DNA of 10,139 nucleotides from an uncultured Elusimicrobium sp. (GCA_946061795.1 CAMGSK010000045.1:1-10139); one strand, 5' to 3'. Shown: positions 1 to 6,241, counted from the stretch's first letter. Program-made: numbers and translations. Notes: a model not told the origin generated them from the letters alone.

Positions 1-173
1 GCCAAGACACCGCCGAAGACGGACTTTTTACGCTGGAATGCGTTTCCTGGCTGGTCGCGTGCGTTTTGGCGCCGGTTATGGTGATAGATGAGACGGTGCA
101 CGGGCAGATTACTCCGGCCCAAGCCTGCAAATTGATTGACGATATCGCCGCCGCGGAGGCCAAAAATGCCTAA
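1..173 (+). CDS. hydC: NuoE-like [2Fe-2S] subunit of a trimeric [FeFe] hydrogenase (HydC), C-terminal part only
   Basis: This is the 3' end of a gene that starts before the window; it reads from base 3 to a TAA at 171-173 (56 residues). The text DGLFTLECVSWLVACVLAPV followed by MVID, then a TPAQACKLIDDI helix, is the C-terminal half of a thioredoxin-like [2Fe-2S] domain as in NuoE/HndA/HydC. In HydABC enzymes this subunit passes electrons between the flavoprotein HydB and the rest of the complex. The next gene overlaps it by 8 bases (ATGCCTAA), so the two are translationally linked. The family normally has CLGAC here (C-x3-C, the third and fourth cluster ligands). This copy has WLVAC, with a Cys three residues before the Trp, so one ligand appears to be missing. 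The family call is firm; the cluster state is uncertain because the N-terminal half is not visible. Confidence 0.85.
   Translation, partial: QDTAEDGLFTLECVSWLVACVLAPVMVIDETVHGQITPAQACKLIDDIAAAEAKNA
155..159 (+). promoter_or_regulatory. Shine-Dalgarno sequence of hydB
   Basis: GGAGG lies six bases before ATG 166, inside the end of hydC. It decides the hydB start: an in-frame TTG at 136 would add ten residues (ISPPRRPK and neighbours) unlike the family and has no comparable site. Confidence 0.8.
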
Positions 174-2046
174 AAACATTGAACAAATTGCCAAAGATTA
201 CAACGATTCTTACAAAAAAATCACGGGCCGCGTGACCATTTGCGGCGGTACGGGATGCATCGCCGGCGGAAGTATGAAAGTGTATGACGCCTTTCAGAAA
301 GAACTGGAGAGCCGCAAGATAGGCTATTGCCTTAACATCACCAAAGGCTGCCACGAAAACTACATCAGCATCAGCGGCTGCCGCGGTTTCTGCGCCGCTG
401 GACCGCTGGTGAGCGTCAACGATGTGTTTTATACGCACGTAAAACCCGAAGACGTGCCGGAAATCGTGGAGAAAACTATTTTGAAAGGGGAAGTGGTGGA
501 CCGCTTGCTTTATACCGACCCCAACACGAAAAAACATTGCAAAACGACCGCCGAAATTCCGTTTTATTCCAAACAGGAGCGCATTTTGCTGCACGACTGC
601 GGACGCATTAACCCCGAGGACATCAACGAATACATCGCCCACGGCGGTTATGCACAGGCCAAACGCGCTTATATGGAATTGACCGACGAACAAGTCTGCA
701 AAGAAATCATGGAGTCAGGCCTGCGCGGGCGCGGCGGCGGCGGCTTCCCGACGGGCAGAAAATGGGATTTGACCCGCATCGAACCGGGCCCGAAAAAATA
801 CGTCATCTGCAACGCCGACGAAGGCGACCCGGGCGCGTTTATGGACCGCAGCGTCATGGAAGGCAATCCCAACGCCGTCATTGAAGGCATGATGATCGCC
901 GCGCGCGCTATCGGCGCGGACGAAGGCTACATCTACGTGCGTATGGAATATCCGCTGGCCGTACAGCGTATGCGCACCGCCATCAAACAGGCCGAAGACC
1001 TGGGCCTGCTGGGCGAAAATATTTTCGGCTCCGGCAAAAATTTCAAAATTAACGTTATGGAAGGCGCGGGCGCGTTCGTATGCGGCGAAGAGACCGCGCT
1101 GATTGCTTCTGTGGAAGGAAAACGTGGTATGCCCAACGTCAAGCCGCCTTTCCCCAGCCAGAAAGGTTTGTTCGGCAAACCGACGGTGATTAACAACGTG
1201 GAAACGCTGGCCACCGTGGCGAAAATCATGGAAATGGGCGCAAAAGAATTTAAGAAGATAGGCAGCCTTACCAGCCCGGGCACCAAGACGTTTGCCGTGA
1301 CGGGGCACATCGCCAACACCGGTCTGGTGGAAGTGCCCATGGGCACCACCCTGCGCCAAGTGATTGACGACGTGGCCGGCGGTACCACCAATGACGACGG
1401 CACCGTGAACAAAGCCGCGTTTAAAGCCGCGCAAATCGGCGGGCCTTCGGGCGGCTGTCTGACTAAAGAACATTTGGACTTGCCGCTGGATTTTGATTCC
1501 CTCAAAGGCGCGGGCGCCATGGTGGGTTCGGGCGGTTTGGTGGTTATGAATGAAAAAACCTGCATGGTGAACGTGGCGCGCTTTTTCTTGGAATTTACCA
1601 AGCGCGAATCCTGCGGCAAATGCGTGCCGTGCCGCGAAGGCACGGAGCAAATGCTCACCATGCTCAACGATATTGTGGAAGGCAAAGCGACCCTGAAAAC
1701 GCTGGAAAACCTGGAAGATTTGGCCAAAGCCGTACAGAAAGCTTCCCTTTGCGCGTTGGGCAAAACGGCTCCGAACCCGGTGCTGTCCACGCTGAAGCAC
1801 TTTAAGGACGAATACCTGGCGCACGTGGTGGACAAACGTTGCCCCGCCGGCGTATGCAAAGCGTTGGCCCGCTTTGTGATTGAAGCCGACAAATGCAAAG
1901 GCTGCGGCATGTGCAAACGCGCCTGCCCGGTGCAAGCCATTTCCGGCGAAGTGGGCAAACCCCATCATATTGATCCCGCCAAATGTATCAAATGCGGCGG
2001 TTGCAAGAGCACGTGCAAATTCGGCGCGGTCGCCACGGGAGCGTAA
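166..2046 (+). CDS. hydB: NuoF-like NAD(H)- and FMN-binding flavoprotein subunit of [FeFe] hydrogenase (HydB)
   Basis: A complete 626-residue protein with all expected modules in order. Residues about 20-110 form a thioredoxin-like [2Fe-2S] domain with ligands C26, C31, C72 and C76 (CGGTGC and CRGFC). Residues about 185-370 are the NuoF core with the FMN/NADH motif GLRGRGGGGFPTGRKW, NADEGDPGAFMDR and CGEETALI. An SLBB-type segment follows (TGHIANTGLVEVPMGTTL). A [4Fe-4S] site has SCGKCVPCREG (C483, C486, C489) plus C529. The C-terminus is a two-cluster ferredoxin domain (C577/580/583/587 and C607/610/613/617). The length and architecture match HydB of bifurcating hydrogenases, where FMN splits or joins electrons between NADH and ferredoxin in the cytoplasm. 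It sits between hydC (8-base overlap) and hydA (2-base gap). Bifurcation itself is inferred; a simple NAD(P)-linked enzyme is the alternative. Confidence 0.95.
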   Translation: MPKNIEQIAKDYNDSYKKITGRVTICGGTGCIAGGSMKVYDAFQKELESRKIGYCLNITKGCHENYISISGCRGFCAAGPLVSVNDVFYTHVKPEDVPEIVEKTILKGEVVDRLLYTDPNTKKHCKTTAEIPFYSKQERILLHDCGRINPEDINEYIAHGGYAQAKRAYMELTDEQVCKEIMESGLRGRGGGGFPTGRKWDLTRIEPGPKKYVICNADEGDPGAFMDRSVMEGNPNAVIEGMMIAARAIGADEGYIYVRMEYPLAVQRMRTAIKQAEDLGLLGENIFGSGKNFKINVMEGAGAFVCGEETALIASVEGKRGMPNVKPPFPSQKGLFGKPTVINNVETLATVAKIMEMGAKEFKKIGSLTSPGTKTFAVTGHIANTGLVEVPMGTTLRQVIDDVAGGTTNDDGTVNKAAFKAAQIGGPSGGCLTKEHLDLPLDFDSLKGAGAMVGSGGLVVMNEKTCMVNVARFFLEFTKRESCGKCVPCREGTEQMLTMLNDIVEGKATLKTLENLEDLAKAVQKASLCALGKTAPNPVLSTLKHFKDEYLAHVVDKRCPAGVCKALARFVIEADKCKGCGMCKRACPVQAISGEVGKPHHIDPAKCIKCGGCKSTCKFGAVATGA

Positions 2047-2048
2047 GT

Positions 2049-3782
2049 ATGGAAAACAAAGAACAAGGATTTGTTACCATTGAAGGGAAAAGAGTCCCCA
2101 TTCAGGGAGAAAAAAATCTGTTGGAGCTGGTGCGCAAAGCGGGATACAACATCGTCACGTTCTGCTACCATCCGGAATTGGCTGTATATGGCGCGTGCCG
2201 TTTGTGTCTGGTGGAAATTGAGGGACAGGGCATTTTGGCTTCCTGCACCGTCACGCCCAGAGACGGCATGAAAGTGCGCGTCAACAGCGACGAAATCCGC
2301 AAGCTGCGCCGCATTAACTTGGAATTGCTGCTTTCATCGGGCAATCACGACTGCACGCTGTGCAGCAAATCCAACAACTGCAAACTGCAGAAGCTGGCCA
2401 AAGATATGGACGTGACGGAAATCCGCTTTAAATCCAAAAAATTGGACAGCCACAAAGACGCCACCTCCGCCGCTTTGGTGCGCGACCACAGCAAATGTAT
2501 TTTGTGCGGCAACTGCGTGCGCATCTGCAACGAAGTGCAGGGAATCGGTGCGATTGATTTCGCCTTCCGCGGGTTTAAATCCAAAATCGCCACCGCTTTC
2601 AACAAAGAGTTGGGCGAAAGCCACGAATGTGTGGCCTGCGGCCAGTGCGCCCGCGTGTGCCCGACCGGGGCTTTGATGCCGAACTCTTCGGAAATTGAAA
2701 AAGTATTCGCCGCCATCAGCGACCCCAAGAAAAAAGTGGCCGTGCACATCGCTCCTGCGGTGCGCGTGGGATTGGGCGAGATTTTCGGTCTGCCTCCGGG
2801 AGAGCCCATTGACGGCAAAATCGCCACCGCGCTGCGCATGCTGGGTTTTGACTACGTCTATGACACCGCTTTTGCGGCGGATTTGACCATCGTGGAAGAG
2901 GCGACCGAATTTTTGGAACGCTTCAAAAAAGGCACCAATTTGCCGCAGCTGACCAGCTGCTGCCCGGCGTGGGTCAATTACGTGGAAAAATTTGCTCCCG
3001 AATTTATTCCCAATCTCTCCACCGCCCGCTCCCCCATGCAGATGATGGGCCCCGTGCTCAAGGCGGACTTTGAACAGCGTGGCGGAAAGCGCGAAGATTT
3101 GGTGGTCGTGGCCGTTATGCCGTGCTCGGCCAAAAAAGCCGAAGCCAAACGCGGCGAGTTTTACGTCAACGGCAATCCGGACACGGATTACGTCGTCACT
3201 ACCGTCGGTCTGGCGCGCATGATTAAAGAGGCCGGCATTGACTTTGCCAACCTGGAAAACGAATGGTTTGACATGCCCTTCGGCTCCAAGACGGGCGCCG
3301 GTGTCATTTTCGGCGCGTCCGGCGGCGTAATGGAAGCGGCCCTGCGTTATGCGCTGGCGGAACTGGATCCGGAAAACGCGCGAAGCGTCAAGTTTTCCAG
3401 TTTGCGCGAAAGCAAAGTGTTTAAAGAAAAAACCGTGACAATCGGAGACGCCAAAATCCGCGTAGCCGTGGTCAGCGGGCTTAAAAACGCGCGCAAATTG
3501 CTTGACGACATCAAAGCGGGCAAAGAACACTATGACTTTATTGAAGTCATGTCTTGCCAGGGCGGATGTGTGGCGGGAGCCGGACAGCCTCAGTTTGAAG
3601 GCTGGGCTTTGCGCAAGACGCGCGCCGAAGGTTTGTACAAGGAAGACACGGAGCTGGCCTATAAATCCCAGGACAACAGCGGCGTGCAGGCTTTGTACGG
3701 CAAAATCTTGGACAAGATCGGCGGTCCCGTGGCGCATGAGTTGCTGCACACGCATTACAAGTCCAAAAAATATAAGGATTGA
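2049..3782 (+). CDS. hydA: [FeFe] hydrogenase catalytic subunit, group A (HydA)
   Basis: This 577-residue enzyme makes or oxidises H2 at an H-cluster. The N-terminus is NuoG-like: a [2Fe-2S] domain (C39, C50, C53, C66), a His-Cys3 [4Fe-4S] site (H100, C102, C105, C111), then two [4Fe-4S] ferredoxin clusters (C150/153/156/160 and C194/197/200/204). The H-cluster domain shows all three signatures: L1 TSCCPAW (C304 probable proton-transfer Cys, C305 ligand), L2 MPCSAKKAE (C359) and L3 EVMSCQGGCVAGAGQP (C503, C507). L3 has GAGQP where GGGQP is common. The C-terminal 60 residues are the small-subunit-like tail. ATG 2049 is chosen because GGGAG lies about seven bases upstream and hydB ends two bases before; the N-terminal ferredoxin fold starts at once. 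No predicted signal peptide, so cytoplasmic. Maturation by HydEFG, not in this window, would be needed. Confidence 0.97.
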   Translation: MENKEQGFVTIEGKRVPIQGEKNLLELVRKAGYNIVTFCYHPELAVYGACRLCLVEIEGQGILASCTVTPRDGMKVRVNSDEIRKLRRINLELLLSSGNHDCTLCSKSNNCKLQKLAKDMDVTEIRFKSKKLDSHKDATSAALVRDHSKCILCGNCVRICNEVQGIGAIDFAFRGFKSKIATAFNKELGESHECVACGQCARVCPTGALMPNSSEIEKVFAAISDPKKKVAVHIAPAVRVGLGEIFGLPPGEPIDGKIATALRMLGFDYVYDTAFAADLTIVEEATEFLERFKKGTNLPQLTSCCPAWVNYVEKFAPEFIPNLSTARSPMQMMGPVLKADFEQRGGKREDLVVVAVMPCSAKKAEAKRGEFYVNGNPDTDYVVTTVGLARMIKEAGIDFANLENEWFDMPFGSKTGAGVIFGASGGVMEAALRYALAELDPENARSVKFSSLRESKVFKEKTVTIGDAKIRVAVVSGLKNARKLLDDIKAGKEHYDFIEVMSCQGGCVAGAGQPQFEGWALRKTRAEGLYKEDTELAYKSQDNSGVQALYGKILDKIGGPVAHELLHTHYKSKKYKD

Positions 3783-3813
3783 CGGTATTTGTTCCGAAGT
3801 GTTTTGTATGAAG

Positions 3814-3845
3814 AGGCGCAAGACGATAAGTCTTGCGCCTTTTTT
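3814..3845 (+). terminator. Intrinsic terminator of the hydrogenase operon
   Basis: A perfect 11-bp stem (AGGCGCAAGAC / GTCTTGCGCCT) with a GATAA loop is followed at once by a run of T. It begins 31 bases after the hydA stop, separating the hydrogenase operon from the pilin-like gene downstream. Confidence 0.93.
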
Positions 3846-3892
3846 CATTTGTTTTATGACATTTTCTTTATTCCATTTCGGAAAGAATTGCT

Positions 3893-3921
3893 TTGACAGA
3901 TTTTGGCGGCGGATTGATACA
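3893..3921 (+). promoter_or_regulatory. Possible sigma70-type promoter (distal) for the cysteine-rich pilin-like gene
   Basis: A perfect -35 (TTGACA, 3893-3898) is followed after 17 bases by GATACA (3916-3921), which matches only three of six -10 positions. The same pair, TTGAC plus 17 bases plus GATACA, recurs at 3945-3973. The good -35 and the recurrence are the only support. Confidence 0.4.
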
Positions 3922-3944
3922 GACTGGTTTTAAATAAACATATA

Positions 3945-3975
3945 TTGACGTCCGTTTTTTTTTTTTTGATACATT
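3945..3975 (+). promoter_or_regulatory. Poly-T promoter element (proximal) for the cysteine-rich pilin-like gene
   Basis: TTGACG (3945-3950) is followed by TCCG, a run of 13 T (3955-3967) and GATACATT. The spacing from TTGACG to GATACA is 17 bases. If TACATT (3970-3975) is the -10 instead, the spacer is 19. A closely similar element (TTGACG, CG, 11 T, GATAAATTTT) precedes the second pilin-like gene at 5580-5608, and this recurrence is the main support. From a start near 3980 the transcript would have a leader of about 95 bases containing a small CCGC-TGT-GCGG hairpin (3999-4009). The homopolymer sits exactly where a length change would alter promoter strength. Confidence 0.5.
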
Positions 3976-4064
3976 TTTCATGTGAGAGCAGAGGGGGGCC
4001 GCTGTGCGGTTTTGTCGCCTTTCTCATGGACGTTTAAGCCCTTTTCTGGTGCTTTGGGAAGCAA

Positions 4065-4069
4065 AGGAG
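4065..4069 (+). promoter_or_regulatory. Shine-Dalgarno sequence of the cysteine-rich pilin-like gene
   Basis: AGGAG lies four bases before ATG 4074 and fixes the start. The class III leader follows directly, which agrees with that choice. The contrast with the second pilin-like gene, which has no such site, is notable. Confidence 0.75.
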
Positions 4070-4073
4070 ACCT

Positions 4074-5429
4074 ATGAATAAAAAGAAAGCCTTTACGTTA
4101 ATGGAGCTGTTGGTGGTGGTGATCGTGCTCGGGGTGTTGGGTGCGGTGGCCGCGCCGAAGCTCTCGCGCGTGCTGGAGACGCGCCGGACGGCGGAAGCCG
4201 AAGAGATGCTCTCGGCCCTGCGTACGGAGCAGGAGAAACGCTGTATCTTGGGAAAAAACTATACGGCCGATTTTTCAAAAATTCCGGTAATTTCCGCCGC
4301 GGCGCGGAGCAAAAGCTATACGTATGAGTTGAAAGAAACGGGAGCGGAAGCGTCCCGGGGGGAATATACGCTGAAGATGCCGTCGTATAAAGACGGACGT
4401 ATGTGCTGTGAGGGGGACGGATGCGCCAAGCTTAATAAGAACTATATCGCGTGCAACGCCATCCCTGCCGATGACGAATGTAAGGCGCAGGATATGCCGT
4501 GTACAGATTGCAGCTGCACGGCGTATGCGGCGGAACACGGATGTGAATGTTCTCCTTCTACGGAAACGTGCTGTTCCGGCGGACAGGTTTGGAACGAAAC
4601 ATCCAAAGTCTGTGAAGACCTTTGCACCGACTGCAGCTGCACGGCGTATGCAACGGCCCATGCCTGCGAATGTTCTCCTTCTACGGAAACCTGCTGCTCC
4701 GGCGGACAGATTTGGAACGAGACGTCTAAAACCTGCGAAAACCCCTGTACGGACTGCAGCTGCACGGCGTATGCGGCGGAGCATGCCTGCGAATGTTCTC
4801 CTTCCACGGAAACGTGCTGTTCCGGCGGCCAAGTTTGGAATGACGCCACGAAAAGCTGCGAAGACCAATGCCAAGACGCGTATGACTATATCGGTTTGGC
4901 GGGAGAGGAAGAGAGCGATACGTGTGACGGGGATCGGAGCGGAAAATATACGTGTGACGGAAAGTTTAAAGGAACGTGTACGGACGTGTATGAGAGTGCT
5001 CTGTCTGTCCGCACGCTGTCAGCATGGGTGCCGGATTCCTTCTTCGGTTTGCCGGAGCCTTTGCTTTTAGCTTCTGGTGTGGAGGCGTGCAAACAGTTTG
5101 GAAAAGGAGCAACTCCTTGCGGCAAAACGACGTCCGGAGGGTATTATTGTTGTCCTTCAGGATATTATTGCGACATGTCAGGTCATGCGTCAGGCGATCC
5201 GTATGGCAGGGGAACGTGCAAAAAAGGGACTGCTGGCGGCGGTGACATCCAGTTGGATGATGAGTACGAGAGGGCCTGTGAGGGTGGAAAGGTATGGGAT
5301 AAAACCCTGAAAGATTGTGTATGTCCGCTCGGTATGTCTTGGGATGAAGAAAAGCAAGAATGTGGGTTTTCGCAAGCCGATATAGCCGTTGCCGTATATA
5401 AACGAACCGTCACCTGCTGCGGTTCCTAA
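4074..5429 (+). CDS. Pilin-like protein with a large cysteine-rich repeat region, surface-exposed, function unknown
   Basis: This 451-residue protein begins with a short basic leader and FTLMELLVVVIVLGVLGAVA, the class III signal of type IV pilins and type II pseudopilins. A prepilin peptidase would cut between A6 and F7, leaving E11 as the conserved Glu5 of the mature protein. The residue before the cut is Ala, not the usual Gly. Residues about 28-142 are a pilin-like helix and head ending in a Cys-containing segment (RMCCEGDGCAKLNKNY). Residues 143-265 are three 41-residue repeats with eight Cys each. Residues 266-400 contain further Cys, including YYCCPSGYYC. Residues 402-430 hold two diverged half-repeats. 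In all there are 46 Cys, about 10% of the protein, implying many disulfides made after export. It seems monocistronic, with its own promoter region and terminator. Such pilin-like genes are known to be numerous in Elusimicrobium minutum. A minor pilin, tip adhesin or secretion pseudopilin are all possible. Confidence 0.88.
   Translation: MNKKKAFTLMELLVVVIVLGVLGAVAAPKLSRVLETRRTAEAEEMLSALRTEQEKRCILGKNYTADFSKIPVISAAARSKSYTYELKETGAEASRGEYTLKMPSYKDGRMCCEGDGCAKLNKNYIACNAIPADDECKAQDMPCTDCSCTAYAAEHGCECSPSTETCCSGGQVWNETSKVCEDLCTDCSCTAYATAHACECSPSTETCCSGGQIWNETSKTCENPCTDCSCTAYAAEHACECSPSTETCCSGGQVWNDATKSCEDQCQDAYDYIGLAGEEESDTCDGDRSGKYTCDGKFKGTCTDVYESALSVRTLSAWVPDSFFGLPEPLLLASGVEACKQFGKGATPCGKTTSGGYYCCPSGYYCDMSGHASGDPYGRGTCKKGTAGGGDIQLDDEYERACEGGKVWDKTLKDCVCPLGMSWDEEKQECGFSQADIAVAVYKRTVTCCGS
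4500..4868 (+). repeat. Three in-frame 123-bp tandem repeats coding for a cysteine-rich module
   Basis: The copies are 4500-4622, 4623-4745 and 4746-4868, each exactly 41 codons. The shared protein pattern is C-x2-C-x-C-x8-C-x-C-x6-CC-x12-C, starting CTDCSCTAYA and ending GGQ[VI]WN....K.CE. By hand count copies 1 and 3 differ at about 21 of 123 bases, many of them silent, and every Cys is kept. This suggests old duplication with selection on the protein rather than a fresh expansion. Confidence 0.95.
5277..5363 (+). repeat. Two diverged half-repeats of the cysteine-rich module
   Basis: Residues 402-415 (CEGGKVWDKTLKDC) and 417-430 (CPLGMSWDEEKQEC) both fit C-x2-G-x2-W-[DN]-x5-C or a near variant. 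The second half of each 41-residue repeat has the same layout (CCSGGQVWNETSKVC). They look like degenerate relatives placed about 135 residues after the perfect array. Confidence 0.6.
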
Positions 5430-5447
5430 ACGAAAAGAGCTTGATTT

Positions 5448-5488
5448 GCCCGCGGCGGTACATTTGGGTGCGGCCGCGGGTATTTTTT
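5448..5488 (+). terminator. Intrinsic terminator after the cysteine-rich pilin-like gene
   Basis: An 8-bp GC-only stem (CCCGCGGC, 5449-5456, with GCCGCGGG, 5473-5480) encloses a 16-base loop and is followed by TATTTTTT. It starts 19 bases after the stop codon. The loop is larger than usual, but the stem and T-run are clear. Confidence 0.8.
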
Positions 5489-5579
5489 ACCCTTATTCCG
5501 GCCCGTACTTGCGGGGAGGGAGGAATTTGAAGGCGGGAGATTGCGCAAAGCGATGAGTTTTACGTTTTTTTCGTTTTCC

Positions 5580-5608
5580 TTGACGCGTTTTTTTTTTTGA
5601 TAAATTTT
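5580..5608 (+). promoter_or_regulatory. Poly-T promoter element directly before the second pilin-like gene
   Basis: TTGACG (5580-5585), CG, eleven T (5588-5598) and GATAAATTTT lie immediately before ATG 5613. The element resembles that at 3945-3975. The spacer is 13 bases to GATAAA or 15 to TAAATT, shorter than the ideal 17 and four shorter than in the other copy. With any of these -10 choices the transcript would start at or within a few bases of the ATG. The rest of 5489-5579 shows nothing I recognise. Confidence 0.5.
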
Positions 5609-5612
5609 GGCT

Positions 5613-6128
5613 ATGAACAAAATTTATCAAAAACCCTTTCCTAGTGGAAAAAACGCCGGATTTACGCTGATAGAGCTGTTGGTGGTGGTGCTAATCATCG
5701 GCATTCTGTCGGCTGTTGCTTTGCCGCAATACCAAGTGGCGGTGGCGAAAAGCCGCATCAGCGCTTTAATTCCGTTAATGCGCAGTTTACAGCTTGCGCA
5801 GGAACGTTATTATTTAGAGAACGGCGTTTATGCCGCGTCTTTAAAAGATTTGGATATCGGCTGCGGCAACTGGGGGACCGGCGCGCGTGAAAACTGGTGT
5901 TATTTTGACGCAAAAGGCACGGCGCGCGCTCATTCTGAAGGCTATTATATTGTCGTGGAAGACAGCCGCGTAAAAGATGTGCTTTTATTATATTTTTTAA
6001 CCAAAAAACCGACGGCGAGCTGCTATGCCTATAACGGCGGGTTCGCCGATAAAGTGTGCAGGGGCATCAGCGGACGGAGTACGCCCACCGGCGGCTGGAG
6101 CGGAGTGAATATCTACCAGATGTTTTAA
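5613..6128 (+). CDS. Type IV pilin-like protein (class III leader)
   Basis: A 171-residue protein with leader MNKIYQKPFPSGKNAG and the classical GFTLIELLVVVLIIGILSAVA segment. Prepilin peptidase should cut after G16, giving a mature protein that begins with F and has Glu at position 5. The membrane helix is followed by ALPQYQVAVAKSR, the usual start of a pilin helix, then Q-E-R-Y-Y and a 130-residue head with four Cys (C-GNW, WCYFD, SCYAY, VCRG), enough for two disulfides. The ATG at 5613 is preferred; a TTG at 5607 would add only two residues. No purine-rich ribosome site is visible before it. It lies alone between a terminator upstream and the yacL promoter downstream. It could be a major pilin, a minor pilin or a pseudopilin; the sequence does not decide. 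No pilus assembly genes are in the window. Confidence 0.9.
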   Translation: MNKIYQKPFPSGKNAGFTLIELLVVVLIIGILSAVALPQYQVAVAKSRISALIPLMRSLQLAQERYYLENGVYAASLKDLDIGCGNWGTGARENWCYFDAKGTARAHSEGYYIVVEDSRVKDVLLLYFLTKKPTASCYAYNGGFADKVCRGISGRSTPTGGWSGVNIYQMF

Positions 6129-6164
6129 CGAAAGGAATGCCGGCGGACGGCTCTTCGGCAAATT

Positions 6165-6193
6165 CTGACAAACGCGCCGCGGAATGCTAGAAT
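6165..6193 (+). promoter_or_regulatory. Sigma70-type promoter of the yacL-ispDF-lipoprotein-cysS operon
   Basis: CTGACA (5/6 to TTGACA) and TAGAAT (5/6 to TATAAT) are separated by exactly 17 bases, with AT-rich sequence after the -10. Transcription would start near 6200, giving a leader of about 50 bases before ATG 6252. It lies 37 bases after the second pilin stop and is the best canonical promoter in the window. Confidence 0.75.
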
Positions 6194-6241
6194 ATACATA
6201 TATTTAATTTTGCCCGGTGCGCAGAACGCGCGCGGGCGTTT

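Noticed and set aside
136..165. TTG start giving a longer HydB
   Set aside because: The added residues do not resemble the family, and GGAGG is placed for ATG 166.
715..1968. Long open frame on the minus strand opposite hydB
   Set aside because: Its product is rich in His, Phe, Ala and Arg without recognisable motifs and mirrors the codon bias of hydB, whose domains and cysteines are complete. It is an antisense shadow.
2334..3848. Long open frame on the minus strand opposite hydA and its terminator
   Set aside because: Same shadow composition; it even runs through the terminator hairpin, and hydA is unmistakable on the other strand.
3974..4064. A riboswitch (for example c-di-GMP type) in the leader of the first pilin-like gene
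   Set aside because: Only a 4-bp CCGC-TGT-GCGG hairpin and a weak TGAGA/TCTCA pairing are visible; no conserved riboswitch core is seen.
4500..4868. The three 123-bp repeats as a CRISPR array or mobile repeat
   Set aside because: There are no spacers, the unit is a multiple of three, and copies differ mostly silently with all Cys kept, so this is a protein-coding repeat.
6138..6160. Terminator after the second pilin-like gene
   Set aside because: TGCCG/CGGCA gives only a 5-bp stem and no T-run follows, so it is too weak to call.
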